Shown: piece by piece, positions 55,696 to 62,364 of the stretch
How positions within the stretch are numbered: position 1 is the stretch's first letter
Layout: each line of letters begins with the position of its first letter
From: Oscillospiraceae bacterium
Lineage (GTDB): Bacteria; Bacillota; Clostridia; Oscillospirales; Ruminococcaceae
DNA length: 62,364 nt
Direction: 5' to 3'
Assembly: GCA_022800935.1 (NCBI GenBank)
Contig: JAAWRH010000022.1
Span: 1 to 62,364, forward strand
Made by a program: the position numbers and the translations under genes
Notes under the pieces: model-generated
Database searches by the model: none
What the model was told of the DNA's origin: nothing
The model's input: the letters and a program-made list of their open reading frames with translations, nothing else

Positions 55696-58600
55696 TTAAA
55701 TTTTCCGCAGGCGGGGAATCACCACGACGAGGGCCGCCCATATGGCAAGGTATATGGCCAGCAGGTCCGGCGTAATGGTGGCGAAGGAGCCGGTGAACAC
55801 AAAGAAGGTCAGCACCGCATACCCCAGAAATACCCCGATAAATTGTATCATCGTCGCCAGCACCACCGCCGTCTTTGCGGAGTAGGCCGCGCATACCGCG
55901 TGTACCATGGACGGCGCCGCGCCGATATGGGCGGCCTCTGCCCTGGCCCGTTCTCTGGGCTGGCAGTACATCACCAGCGCCTCCTGGGTCTGGGCGGGGA
56001 CAATGCGGATATCCTCCATGGGGAATTCATACAGCCTGCATATCTTCTCCGCCGTGACGTTGGGGTCATTGACGCTTACCGCGATGGTGATGTTCTGGTC
56101 TATCAGGTTGCGCAGCATCTCAGCCGCCTCCTCGTTGATCGAGTAGCCCAGCACGAACATGGCGGACAGCTCGCCGGAGTTGGCAAGGTAGAGGATGTCC
56201 CGGTGGTCCCGGCAGTATTTCGCCTCAAAGTCCTTGGAGGGGGTGTCAACCCCATAGTGCTGCATCAGCGCCCGGTTGCCGATGAGCACCCGCTTTTTGT
56301 TGACCCAGGCGGAGAGCCCCATGCCGTCCTCATAGACGATATTCTCCACCGGGCGGAGCAGGCTCTTCTGGCCTTGGATGATGTTGCTGAAAATGCCGGT
56401 GAGGGTGGACCGGGTGGCACAGATCAGGCTGGCGGCGTCCAGCAGCGCCTCGTCAATCCTCTTTTCGGCAAAGGGCTTTACGGTAAAGAGGGTGACTTCC
56501 TTGGGGGAGAACAGATCAGTGGCATCCAGCACCACGGTGGAAATATCCGAAAACTCGTCTGCGGTCTGGTAGCTCGCCAGCATGGCCCCCTCCTTGTGGA
56601 GCAGCTTGGACATTCTCCCCAGGGGCATATTGGCGGCGATGGAGGCCGTCAGAGGGGAGCATACGGCGGTGAGGGCCGCAAAGGCGGTCAGCGCCCCGAA
56701 GACAGTACCGGACTCGGAGAGGAAATACCCCGCCGCCGATACAATGACAGAGGCCGCCAGACAGATGGGGGCCAGGATGCGGGAAATCCCCTCGCTGAAA
56801 TCGTTGGCGGAGGAGGCATCACTGTACTCCACCAGCTTATCCACCTTGACACTGACAGCCACCGAGGGGTCGTCGATATCCAGCCCCCTGGTCAGCTCCC
56901 TGGCAAGGTCGGGATTTTCCACCTTCATGATGGCGTACTTGTCGTAGCTGCCGGAGACGATCCGGCTGCCCCGGTCCACGCGGTTGATGTACATAAACCG
57001 TCCCACATTGCCGAGCACAAGGGCCAGAACAGGAATATAACAGTAGATGTGGACATTCTGCGTGTCCATAACATATTCGGGCATGATGGTCAGCGCCGCG
57101 CACTGCACCACCGAGGCCACCACTGACAGGGCGGTCAGGCTGTCGTTATTAGGCTTGAGGGTGAACAGGGAGAGCAGCCCGCCCCCCACAATTTTGGCGT
57201 TTACCAGTGCCGCCGCCAGCAGCAGTCCGAAGTTGATGGCGATAAAGGTGAGAGGGTGATATTCCGGCCACATAAAGCCCGGCATCAGCAGCAGATAAAC
57301 CTTGCCCAGGTGGAACCAGAACAGCAGCCCGAAGATGGCCGCCGTAATTCCCAGGCGGATCAGCGTATTCTTGCGGTTCTGCTCAATGGAATCCCGCAGC
57401 TCCTCGTCACTTTCCTCCCGGCCAAAGTTGCCCTTCAGGTTGGAGCGGCTCAGGCGGGCGCTGGCAGAGGGCTCTCTTTCATTCTGCTCCCCCCGGTCCT
57501 CCTCATCCTCCTGGTCCACGTCGAATTCCTTTTTGGCAAAGAAGGCGTTTACCCTGGTTTTGCGCCGGGAGTGGAGCTGTTCCTCCTCTTCCGGGTCGAT
57601 GGTGGGCGCGGCGGAGGGCTCCTCTGGTACGTCCTCCTCATCTATGCTGTCAAACAGGCTCTTGTTGTTGACCTCGAACAGGGAACGCCGTTTGGACGAT
57701 TGCTGGGGCTCTGATGGTTCCGCGGTCTCCGGGGGCGCGTTCCGGGGCATACGCTCCGACGGACTCGCCTGGTCCAGGGCTCCCCGCTTTCCGGCGGGGA
57801 CCTCCCGGCGGAGGGGTCGCTGGGGTTCGGTGTTGTCCAGCCCCAGGAGGAATTCCTCCTCCGGCGCCTCTTCCGGTTCCTGGCGGCGGGTCTGGGCCGG
57901 GGGTGTTTCCTCCAGGTCCGGAATGGTCAGGTGGAACTGCCTGGTTTTATGGGAGGCGGCAGGTTCCCGCTCCGGATACCCTTCCTGAGGGGAAGGGGGA
58001 GCCGCGCGGCGGGGGGGCTCCTCAGAACGGGAGGGTTCCTGCCGGGGATACTCCCGATAAGGCTCCTGCCAGGGGGAGCGGGAGTTTGTACGCTCCTCGG
58101 ACAGCTCCTCCCTTGCCACCCTCTGTTCCTGTTCCCGTGAATTCCGATATCTTCTGGGGTCCCAGGGCTCCGCCTCGGCTTGAGGGGCGGAGCCCTGGGG
58201 GGGCTGGCTCTGACGGGGCTGAACGGGCTCGCGGCGGCGGGGCGGATCGTAGGGCTCCTCTGCCGGGCGGGGTGCCGGGGTCCGGTAGGAATACTCCTCC
58301 TCCGCCTCGTAGTCGTACATCTCCGGTTTTTTCTTTTTCACTGCCACCGACTGCCACAGGGCATCCCATTGCTGATCCTGGCTACCAGGGGCGTTTGCGT
58401 CCCGGCCCCTGGTTTCCGGAAGGGCCTGCTGGGCAAGCTGGCGGCTCAGCCGTTCGGTTTTCTGCCTGTCCGGCGGGGAGGAAAGCCCTCCCTGGTCCTC
58501 GCCCCAGTCCGCGGGCTCCGGGGCGGGACGGAGACGGGGCCGCTCCGCCCGCGGATAGCTGCCCGATTCGGTCATATCAATTTCGCTGTTTCCCATATCT

Positions 58601-58698
58601 ATGGACAGTATCTCCGTCCTTCCCGCGCCGTTTCCGGTGGTTGCCTTTTTTTTCTTGATTGAGGAAAGGACGTCGTCCAGTTCATCATGGCTGCTCAT
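55696..58698 (-). CDS. Large membrane protein with decayed P-type ATPase core and disordered N-terminus
   Basis: The protein has 1000 residues. Residues 1-440 are low-complexity, rich in Pro, Glu, Arg and Ser, and presumably disordered in the cytoplasm. From 445 on there are about eight membrane helices in pairs. The part 680-885 aligns by eye with heavy-metal P-type ATPases: CSPLTASIAANMPL where CPC/P-x6-A occurs, VVLDATDLF (Asp725) in place of FDKTGTLT, RVLIGNRALM for the N-domain, and VSVNDPNVTAEKI in place of TGDN-x2-TA. DKTGT and GDGxND are lost, so ATP-driven pumping is very unlikely. It overlaps the operon rlmB - this gene - mraY-like. Confidence 0.8.
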   Translation of the reverse strand: MSSHDELDDVLSSIKKKKATTGNGAGRTEILSIDMGNSEIDMTESGSYPRAERPRLRPAPEPADWGEDQGGLSSPPDRQKTERLSRQLAQQALPETRGRDANAPGSQDQQWDALWQSVAVKKKKPEMYDYEAEEEYSYRTPAPRPAEEPYDPPRRREPVQPRQSQPPQGSAPQAEAEPWDPRRYRNSREQEQRVAREELSEERTNSRSPWQEPYREYPRQEPSRSEEPPRRAAPPSPQEGYPEREPAASHKTRQFHLTIPDLEETPPAQTRRQEPEEAPEEEFLLGLDNTEPQRPLRREVPAGKRGALDQASPSERMPRNAPPETAEPSEPQQSSKRRSLFEVNNKSLFDSIDEEDVPEEPSAAPTIDPEEEEQLHSRRKTRVNAFFAKKEFDVDQEDEEDRGEQNEREPSASARLSRSNLKGNFGREESDEELRDSIEQNRKNTLIRLGITAAIFGLLFWFHLGKVYLLLMPGFMWPEYHPLTFIAINFGLLLAAALVNAKIVGGGLLSLFTLKPNNDSLTALSVVASVVQCAALTIMPEYVMDTQNVHIYCYIPVLALVLGNVGRFMYINRVDRGSRIVSGSYDKYAIMKVENPDLARELTRGLDIDDPSVAVSVKVDKLVEYSDASSANDFSEGISRILAPICLAASVIVSAAGYFLSESGTVFGALTAFAALTAVCSPLTASIAANMPLGRMSKLLHKEGAMLASYQTADEFSDISTVVLDATDLFSPKEVTLFTVKPFAEKRIDEALLDAASLICATRSTLTGIFSNIIQGQKSLLRPVENIVYEDGMGLSAWVNKKRVLIGNRALMQHYGVDTPSKDFEAKYCRDHRDILYLANSGELSAMFVLGYSINEEAAEMLRNLIDQNITIAVSVNDPNVTAEKICRLYEFPMEDIRIVPAQTQEALVMYCQPRERARAEAAHIGAAPSMVHAVCAAYSAKTAVVLATMIQFIGVFLGYAVLTFFVFTGSFATITPDLLAIYLAIWAALVVVIPRLRKI

Positions 58699-58701
58699 CG
58701 G

Positions 58702-59580
58702 TTATCTGATTGCCTCCTTTTTCCGTTTTGTTTCTGCGGGACCGGCAGATTTCAGGACGGCCGGAATACCCATCCGCTGCCTGGCGGCCTCGTACATCAG
58801 GATTCCCGCGGCCACCGACGCATTGAGGGAGTTCACCTTCCCCCGCATGGGCATTGCTACAATATAATCGCTGTTTTCCTTCATCAGGCGGCTGACCCCC
58901 CGTCCTTCGGAGCCCACCACCAGGGCCATGGGGCCGGTGTAGTCCACCTGGCACCAGTTTTCGCCCTCCATATCCGCGGCGTAAATCCACACGCCCCGTT
59001 CCTTCAGCTCCCGGACGGCGGCGGAGAGGTTGGAAACCCGTACAACGGGCAGGTATTCCACCGCCCCGGCGGAGGCCTTATACACCGCGGGGGTCAGTCC
59101 GGCGGTCCGCCGCTTGGGGATGATGACCCCGTGGGCCCCCACGGCCTCGGCGGTGCGGATGACAGCCCCCAGGTTGTGGGGGTCCTCCAGCTCGTCGCAG
59201 ATGATAAAAAAAGGCGGCTCGCCCCGGTCCTGGGCAAGCTGAAAAAGGTCCTCCAGCCGGGCGTAATCGTGGGCGGAGGCCACGGCGACCACCCCCTGAT
59301 GGTTCCCCCCGCCGCTGAGGGCGTCCAGCTTGACGGGGCTGACCTCCTTCAGGGGGATTCCCCGCTCCTTGACCATGGCGATAATCTGAAGGACAGAGCC
59401 CTTCAGCTCCCCTTTAGAGATGTTGACGCTTTCCAGAGTCCGCCCGCTTTTCAGGGCCTCTAAAACCGCGTTGCGCCCCACAACGACATCCGGAGCCAAG
59501 GCATCCGGGGAGGCCGGGGAGCTGGGCGAAGTATGTGGGGGATGTTTGGGTTTGGGAATCTGTTTTTGGATATCCTTCAA
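58702..59580 (-). CDS. rlmB: 23S rRNA 2'-O-ribose methyltransferase, RlmB/TrmH family
   Basis: The 292-residue protein has an N-terminal SpoU substrate-binding domain (VVGRNAVLEALKSG) and a knotted SPOUT domain with NLGAVIRTAEAVGA, LVVGSEGRGVS and SLNASVAAGILMYE, the three family motifs. It should methylate the ribose of a 23S rRNA guanosine (G2251 in E. coli). The first about 28 residues and the Lys-rich end are extra. The start is TTG at 59580, supported by GGGAGGA eight bases upstream. Confidence 0.93.
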   Translation of the reverse strand: MKDIQKQIPKPKHPPHTSPSSPASPDALAPDVVVGRNAVLEALKSGRTLESVNISKGELKGSVLQIIAMVKERGIPLKEVSPVKLDALSGGGNHQGVVAVASAHDYARLEDLFQLAQDRGEPPFFIICDELEDPHNLGAVIRTAEAVGAHGVIIPKRRTAGLTPAVYKASAGAVEYLPVVRVSNLSAAVRELKERGVWIYAADMEGENWCQVDYTGPMALVVGSEGRGVSRLMKENSDYIVAMPMRGKVNSLNASVAAGILMYEAARQRMGIPAVLKSAGPAETKRKKEAIR

Positions 59581-59646
59581 TGCTGGTCCTCCCTAAAACC
59601 TAAAAGATGTATCTATGTTTGAAGGGGCTGCCCGTATTGTCTTACA

Positions 59647-59677
59647 GGCGCGGCTTTCCGCGCCGCAGTCTATTATA
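59647..59677 (-). promoter_or_regulatory. rlmB promoter (extended -10) and leader hairpin
   Basis: On the minus strand, TGC-TATAAT is an extended -10 element (TATAAT at 59677-59672) without a good -35. Just downstream the leader contains GGCGCGGAAAGCCGCGCC (59664-59647). Confidence 0.55.
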
Positions 59678-59994
59678 GCATAAAAATCGTGTTATTAAAA
59701 CAAATTTTGAGAAATAATTCCATGAACGTTTTGCCGCCTCTTTCACCATTGACAAAATGGGAAAATTTATACGGTTTTCCTGGATGCTATTTCTAAAATG
59801 CAGGAGGCATCCGAACGCCCTGCGCGCAGCGCTGCCTCTTATTTGTGATTATACATTTAGTATACAGCTGCGTTTCACCTGGTTTTCCGCGTGGGAATGT
59901 GGAAAACTCAGTGGAAAGTGTGGAAATAATGTTCGTCCACACTGCACGCGGCGGGGTGAAAAACTCCATTTTAGGGGAAAAGGGTCCATAGCGG
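59678..59994. other. Intergenic region with inverted repeat and DnaA-box-like motifs
   Basis: No gene is supported here. Visible elements are AGTGTGGA-N11-TCCACACT (59917-59943) and, on the minus strand within about 40 bases, three TTTCCAC-type motifs, one of them TTTTCCACA, one base from the DnaA box TTATCCACA. The DUF6062 gene ends at 59995 and no clear T-run terminator was found for it. Confidence 0.45.
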
Positions 59995-60729
59995 TCAGTT
60001 GGCTGGGTTCTTTTCCTCCTGGGAGGGGTCCCTGGTGGTCAGATACCAGATGGCACGCTCCACCGAGTTGACGACGTTTTCCTCCGGGTCGCCCTTACCG
60101 GCGTTGCGGTAATCGTACAATCTGCAAAAGGCGCTGACATCGTCCTTCAGGCTGTCCAGATAATTTTTGGTGAGGGAGGCGGTGGTCTCCAAAAACTCCG
60201 GCAGGGATTTGGGGGACATTTTGGACTGGGCCCGTTCCGCCAAAAGGGAATAATGCTCCAGGCAGAGCACCGGCTGTTTGGCGTAGAGCTGGCGGAAGGA
60301 GGGTTCCTTTTCCCAAAGGCCGATGGTGGTATCCACCATACGGGAGAGGGCCCACTGTATTTTATCGCAGACATAGCAGGTTTTGGTCATGGCTTTGGCC
60401 CGTTCCACCCTGCTGTCGGGCTTTTTGAACAGCGCCTGCTTGAGGGCGGACTGTTTTTGTTCAAAGATATCCTTTTTGATATAATCCAGGTGGCTTTCCA
60501 GCATCAGGGCAATGGAGAGGCGGTTGCGGGAGTGAAGCATCATGTCGAAGTGGCTGGCGCAGAAGCCCGCCTTATTGGTTTCCTCGCGGATATCCGGCTC
60601 CATCATGGCCGCGCCCATAATATATTCGATACAGCGTTTTTCCAGGGTATCGCGCAGGCGGCAGACGGGGCAGCCGTCCATGGGTTCAAAGACCTCGCTG
60701 ACGGGGATGGTATAGATAGAATCTCGCAT
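59995..60729 (-). CDS. DUF6062 family protein
   Basis: This 244-residue soluble, helical protein has three metal-type motifs: GCPVC (19-23), AGFCASHF near 54-61 and KTCYVCDKI plus LCLEHY. The repeated C-x2-C and C-x2-H pairs suggest zinc or Fe-S binding. The family (DUF6062) is found in Clostridia and has no known function to me. Its start MRDSIYTIPVSEVFEP is supported by AAAAGGAGG about 12 bases upstream. It is monocistronic. Confidence 0.82.
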   Translation of the reverse strand: MRDSIYTIPVSEVFEPMDGCPVCRLRDTLEKRCIEYIMGAAMMEPDIREETNKAGFCASHFDMMLHSRNRLSIALMLESHLDYIKKDIFEQKQSALKQALFKKPDSRVERAKAMTKTCYVCDKIQWALSRMVDTTIGLWEKEPSFRQLYAKQPVLCLEHYSLLAERAQSKMSPKSLPEFLETTASLTKNYLDSLKDDVSAFCRLYDYRNAGKGDPEENVVNSVERAIWYLTTRDPSQEEKNPAN

Positions 60730-60868
60730 AGCATTCAGCCTCCTTTTCCCATATTATAGCATAGAGTTGAAGCGATTGGTACTATATGATTGGTAAAACT
60801 TATAAATTAAGGAAAACCCCAAGCAAATCAAAGGCTTTGACCGCTTTCTACGCATATTATGCAAAATA

Positions 60869-60894
60869 GCCCTGCCGGATGGTTCCGACAGGGC
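60869..60894 (-). terminator. Terminator of the 57-residue gene
   Basis: GCCCTGCCGG pairs with CCGACAGGGC; on the minus strand TATTTTGC follows. Confidence 0.75.
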
Positions 60895-60927
60895 GGGTGA
60901 GTGTTTTTGTGAATTGTTTCCGATGAA

Positions 60928-61101
60928 TCAATCCCAATGAATCGCATTGTGAGGAACATAATCGCCTGATTCTATTTCCTTGATTGCTTGCTCCATCGCA
61001 GCATCTTCGGCGGGGGTAGCCCTGGTATAATCGGGGTCCCAGGCCAGCACAAGCTTTTTTATTAAATGAAGGGTAAGGGTTTGGTCTTCCTCTGGAAGCA
61101 T
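60928..61101 (-). CDS. 57-residue antitoxin-like protein
   Basis: The frame from ATG 61101 (GGAGG upstream) encodes an acidic helical protein, MLPEEDQTLTLHLIKKLVLA to GDYVPHNAIHWD. The ending E-x-G-x-x-V/x-H-N-x-I-x-W is common among small antitoxin-like proteins of Clostridia. No toxin gene is adjacent, so it stands alone. It has its own promoter and terminator, supporting it as a real gene. Confidence 0.7.
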   Translation of the reverse strand: MLPEEDQTLTLHLIKKLVLAWDPDYTRATPAEDAAMEQAIKEIESGDYVPHNAIHWD

Positions 61102-61134
61102 ATCAAAAACCTCCACTGTAGTAACTGTATTTTC

Positions 61135-61163
61135 AGTATACCATATTGATATCCATATAACAA
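61135..61163 (-). promoter_or_regulatory. Promoter of the 57-residue gene
   Basis: On the minus strand, TTGTTA (61163-61158), 17 bases and TATACT (61140-61135). Confidence 0.7.
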
Positions 61164-61231
61164 GAAAGCGAAAGTAAAATTTTTTCTTGCTATCCATCAA
61201 ATCCGCCCAGCAGCCGGGACATTTTTCCCCC

Positions 61232-61260
61232 TTGCCCATACCCGCCGCATATGCTATGAT
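61232..61260 (+). promoter_or_regulatory. Promoter of the OGG-type glycosylase gene
   Basis: TTGCCC (61232-61237), 17 bases and TATGAT (61255-61260), 26 bases before ATG 61287. Confidence 0.65.
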
Positions 61261-61286
61261 GGAAAACATGGAAAGGATGATGAACC

Positions 61287-62156
61287 ATGCAGGCAGTTGA
61301 AACCCGCCGGGAGCTGCTGCTCCCCATTCCCCTAGGCTTTTCCCTGTCCCAGACCCTGGACTGCGGGCAATGCTTCCGCTGGAAGGTTCAGCCGGACGGG
61401 AGCTGGACCGGGGTAGTGGAGGGGTCGGTCTTCCGCATACGGGAGGGGGAAGGGCGGTTACATATCGCCTGCCTGTCACAGCCACCCCAAACCGAAGGGG
61501 AAATGTCCGACTTTTTCCGCCGCTACTTTGATTTTGACACCGACTACCGGGCCATCAAAACGCTGTGCGGGGCCCATCCGGCGCTGCGGGCGGCGGCGGA
61601 GTTTGCCGGGGGAATCCACATCCTGCGGCAGCAGCCGTGGGAGGCGCTGTGTACCTTTATCCTCAGCCAGAACAACAACATCAAGCGGATTGCCGGGCTG
61701 GTGGAGCGGCTTTGCGAGAACTTTGGGCAGGCGATCCCCGCTTTAGACGGGACCCGGTATTTCTCCTTCCCCTCCCCGGAGGTTCTGGCCCCCCTGACGG
61801 CGGAGGACCTTGCCCCGGTGCGGTGCGGGTTCCGGGCCAAATACGTTCTGGACGCGGCGAGGAAGGCCTCCTCCGGGGAAATCCGCCTGGAGGAGCTGGA
61901 GCGGGCCCCCACGCCGGAGGCCATGGAACGGTTGATGGAGATCAAAGGCGTGGGCCCCAAGGTGGCCCAGTGCGCGCTGCTGTTCGGGCTGCACAAGCTG
62001 GACTGCCTGCCCAGGGACGTGTGGATTGGCCGGGCGCTGGACTCCCTTTTTCCGGAGGGCTTCCCGGAGGAGGTTCTGCCTGTGGCGGGGGCGGCGCAGC
62101 AGTATCTGTTCCACTATGTGCGGCATCATCCGGAGGCTGTGGAGGGCGGAAAATAG
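61287..62156 (+). CDS. 8-oxoguanine DNA glycosylase, OGG1 type
   Basis: The 289-residue protein has the OGG N-terminal domain (FSLSQTLDCGQCFRWKV), the helical core with ALCTFILSQNNNIKRI and a helix-hairpin-helix GVGPKVAQCALLFG. Lys225 is the Schiff-base residue and Asp244 (LPRDVWI) the catalytic Asp of the HhH-GPD family. It should remove 8-oxoguanine from DNA and nick the strand. GGAAAGGATG precedes ATG 61287. It is monocistronic and divergent from the 57-residue gene. Confidence 0.93.
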   Translation: MQAVETRRELLLPIPLGFSLSQTLDCGQCFRWKVQPDGSWTGVVEGSVFRIREGEGRLHIACLSQPPQTEGEMSDFFRRYFDFDTDYRAIKTLCGAHPALRAAAEFAGGIHILRQQPWEALCTFILSQNNNIKRIAGLVERLCENFGQAIPALDGTRYFSFPSPEVLAPLTAEDLAPVRCGFRAKYVLDAARKASSGEIRLEELERAPTPEAMERLMEIKGVGPKVAQCALLFGLHKLDCLPRDVWIGRALDSLFPEGFPEEVLPVAGAAQQYLFHYVRHHPEAVEGGK

Positions 62157-62179
62157 AAAACCGGGCTTTGGCAGCACAC

Positions 62180-62217
62180 AAAACCCCGCTCCTGAATTTC
62201 TCCAGGGGCGGGGTTTT
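62180..62217. terminator. Bidirectional terminator
   Basis: AAAACCCCGCTCCTG pairs with CCAGGGGCGGGGTTTT with a small bulge. It serves the glycosylase gene and the convergent gene at 62250. Confidence 0.85.
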
Positions 62218-62249
62218 GCGGAGTTGTTTTTATGGCAATTGGAATTGGA

Positions 62250-62363
62250 TTAAGCGCCGGTGACGGTGGAGGAATTCTTGGTGGCAGTCTCGATTACCCT
62301 GCCGGAGCTGTTGTATACCTTGACAGTTACCTTGGCGTAGTAGCGAACGCCGGATTCCAGGTC
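62250..62363 (-). CDS. C-terminal end of a gene running off the window
   Basis: An open minus-strand frame enters from beyond 62364 and stops at TAA 62252-62250. The 37 visible residues include GVRYYAKVTVKVYNSSGRVI and end TKNSSTVTGA. The alternating hydrophobic pattern and Ser/Thr-rich end look like a beta-sandwich (Ig or fibronectin-like) domain of an extracellular protein. The identity cannot be given without the rest. Confidence 0.7.
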   Translation of the reverse strand, partial: DLESGVRYYAKVTVKVYNSSGRVIETATKNSSTVTGA

Positions 62364-62364
62364 A

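Noticed and set aside
59757-60071. 104-codon plus-strand open frame
   Set aside because: It has no ribosome site, runs into the DUF6062 gene antisense and has no recognisable features.

Overview
The window reads as a chromosomal segment of a GC-rich, low-cell-wall-complexity-of-evidence Gram-positive anaerobe of the class Clostridia, most like gut Oscillospiraceae (Flavonifractor/Oscillibacter-like). This is inferred from strong Shine-Dalgarno sites, sigma-A-type promoters, lipoprotein signal peptides, an Lpl-type sugar importer without its own ATPase, a QueT transporter and Clostridia-type protein families. No ribosomal protein or other species-level marker is present, so the genus is not established.

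Layout. 1-260: the end of an rRNA operon (5S rRNA cut by the window edge) and tRNA-Asn. 318-2012: an ECF sigma factor and its membrane anti-sigma factor behind a sigma-X/V-like promoter. 2138-15109: a mosaic of accessory genes: a GNAT acetyltransferase, a relic of an aminoglycoside-kinase-like gene, an SDR reductase, an MFS exporter with an operator-like palindrome, a kinase-methyltransferase-HAD operon, a solute-binding lipoprotein paired with a chemoreceptor, an HTH-zinc-methyltransferase fusion and a DUF4143 ATPase. 15192-22807: a two-component system with an ABC exporter made of one ATPase and two large FtsX permeases; both promoters carry the same 11-bp-spaced repeat in place of the -35 element. 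22956-30763: a xylo-oligosaccharide uptake locus (AraC sensor, lipoprotein, two permeases) divergent from a cytoplasmic GH10 xylanase.

30812-34453: a HipB-HipA module and a second ECF sigma locus, bounded by a 33-bp direct repeat of the sigma gene's 3' end. 34566-39446: a minus-strand run lexA - comM - CARF/PD-(D/E)xK nuclease (Card1/DUF1887-like) - membrane protein - radical SAM. No CRISPR array is visible. 39717-43778: a Ser-rich lipoprotein, QueT, tRNA-Arg, an XRE protein with six exact 28-residue repeats, and a Nim-like flavoprotein.

44062-52519: the most unusual part. It is an oligopeptide ABC transporter operon in which the DppC-type permease carries a complete seven-bladed RCC1-like propeller in its first extracytoplasmic loop, and the DppF-type ATPase carries about 180 extra helical residues between Walker A and the Q-loop. 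The promoter spacer contains a run of nine G, which could make expression phase-variable. 52669-62364: a frameshifted DUF3795 gene (G7 tract), an AraC regulator, a serine recombinase, an MraY-like transferase, a 1000-residue protein with a decayed P-type ATPase core, RlmB, DUF6062, a 57-residue protein, an OGG-type glycosylase and the C-terminal end of a further gene.
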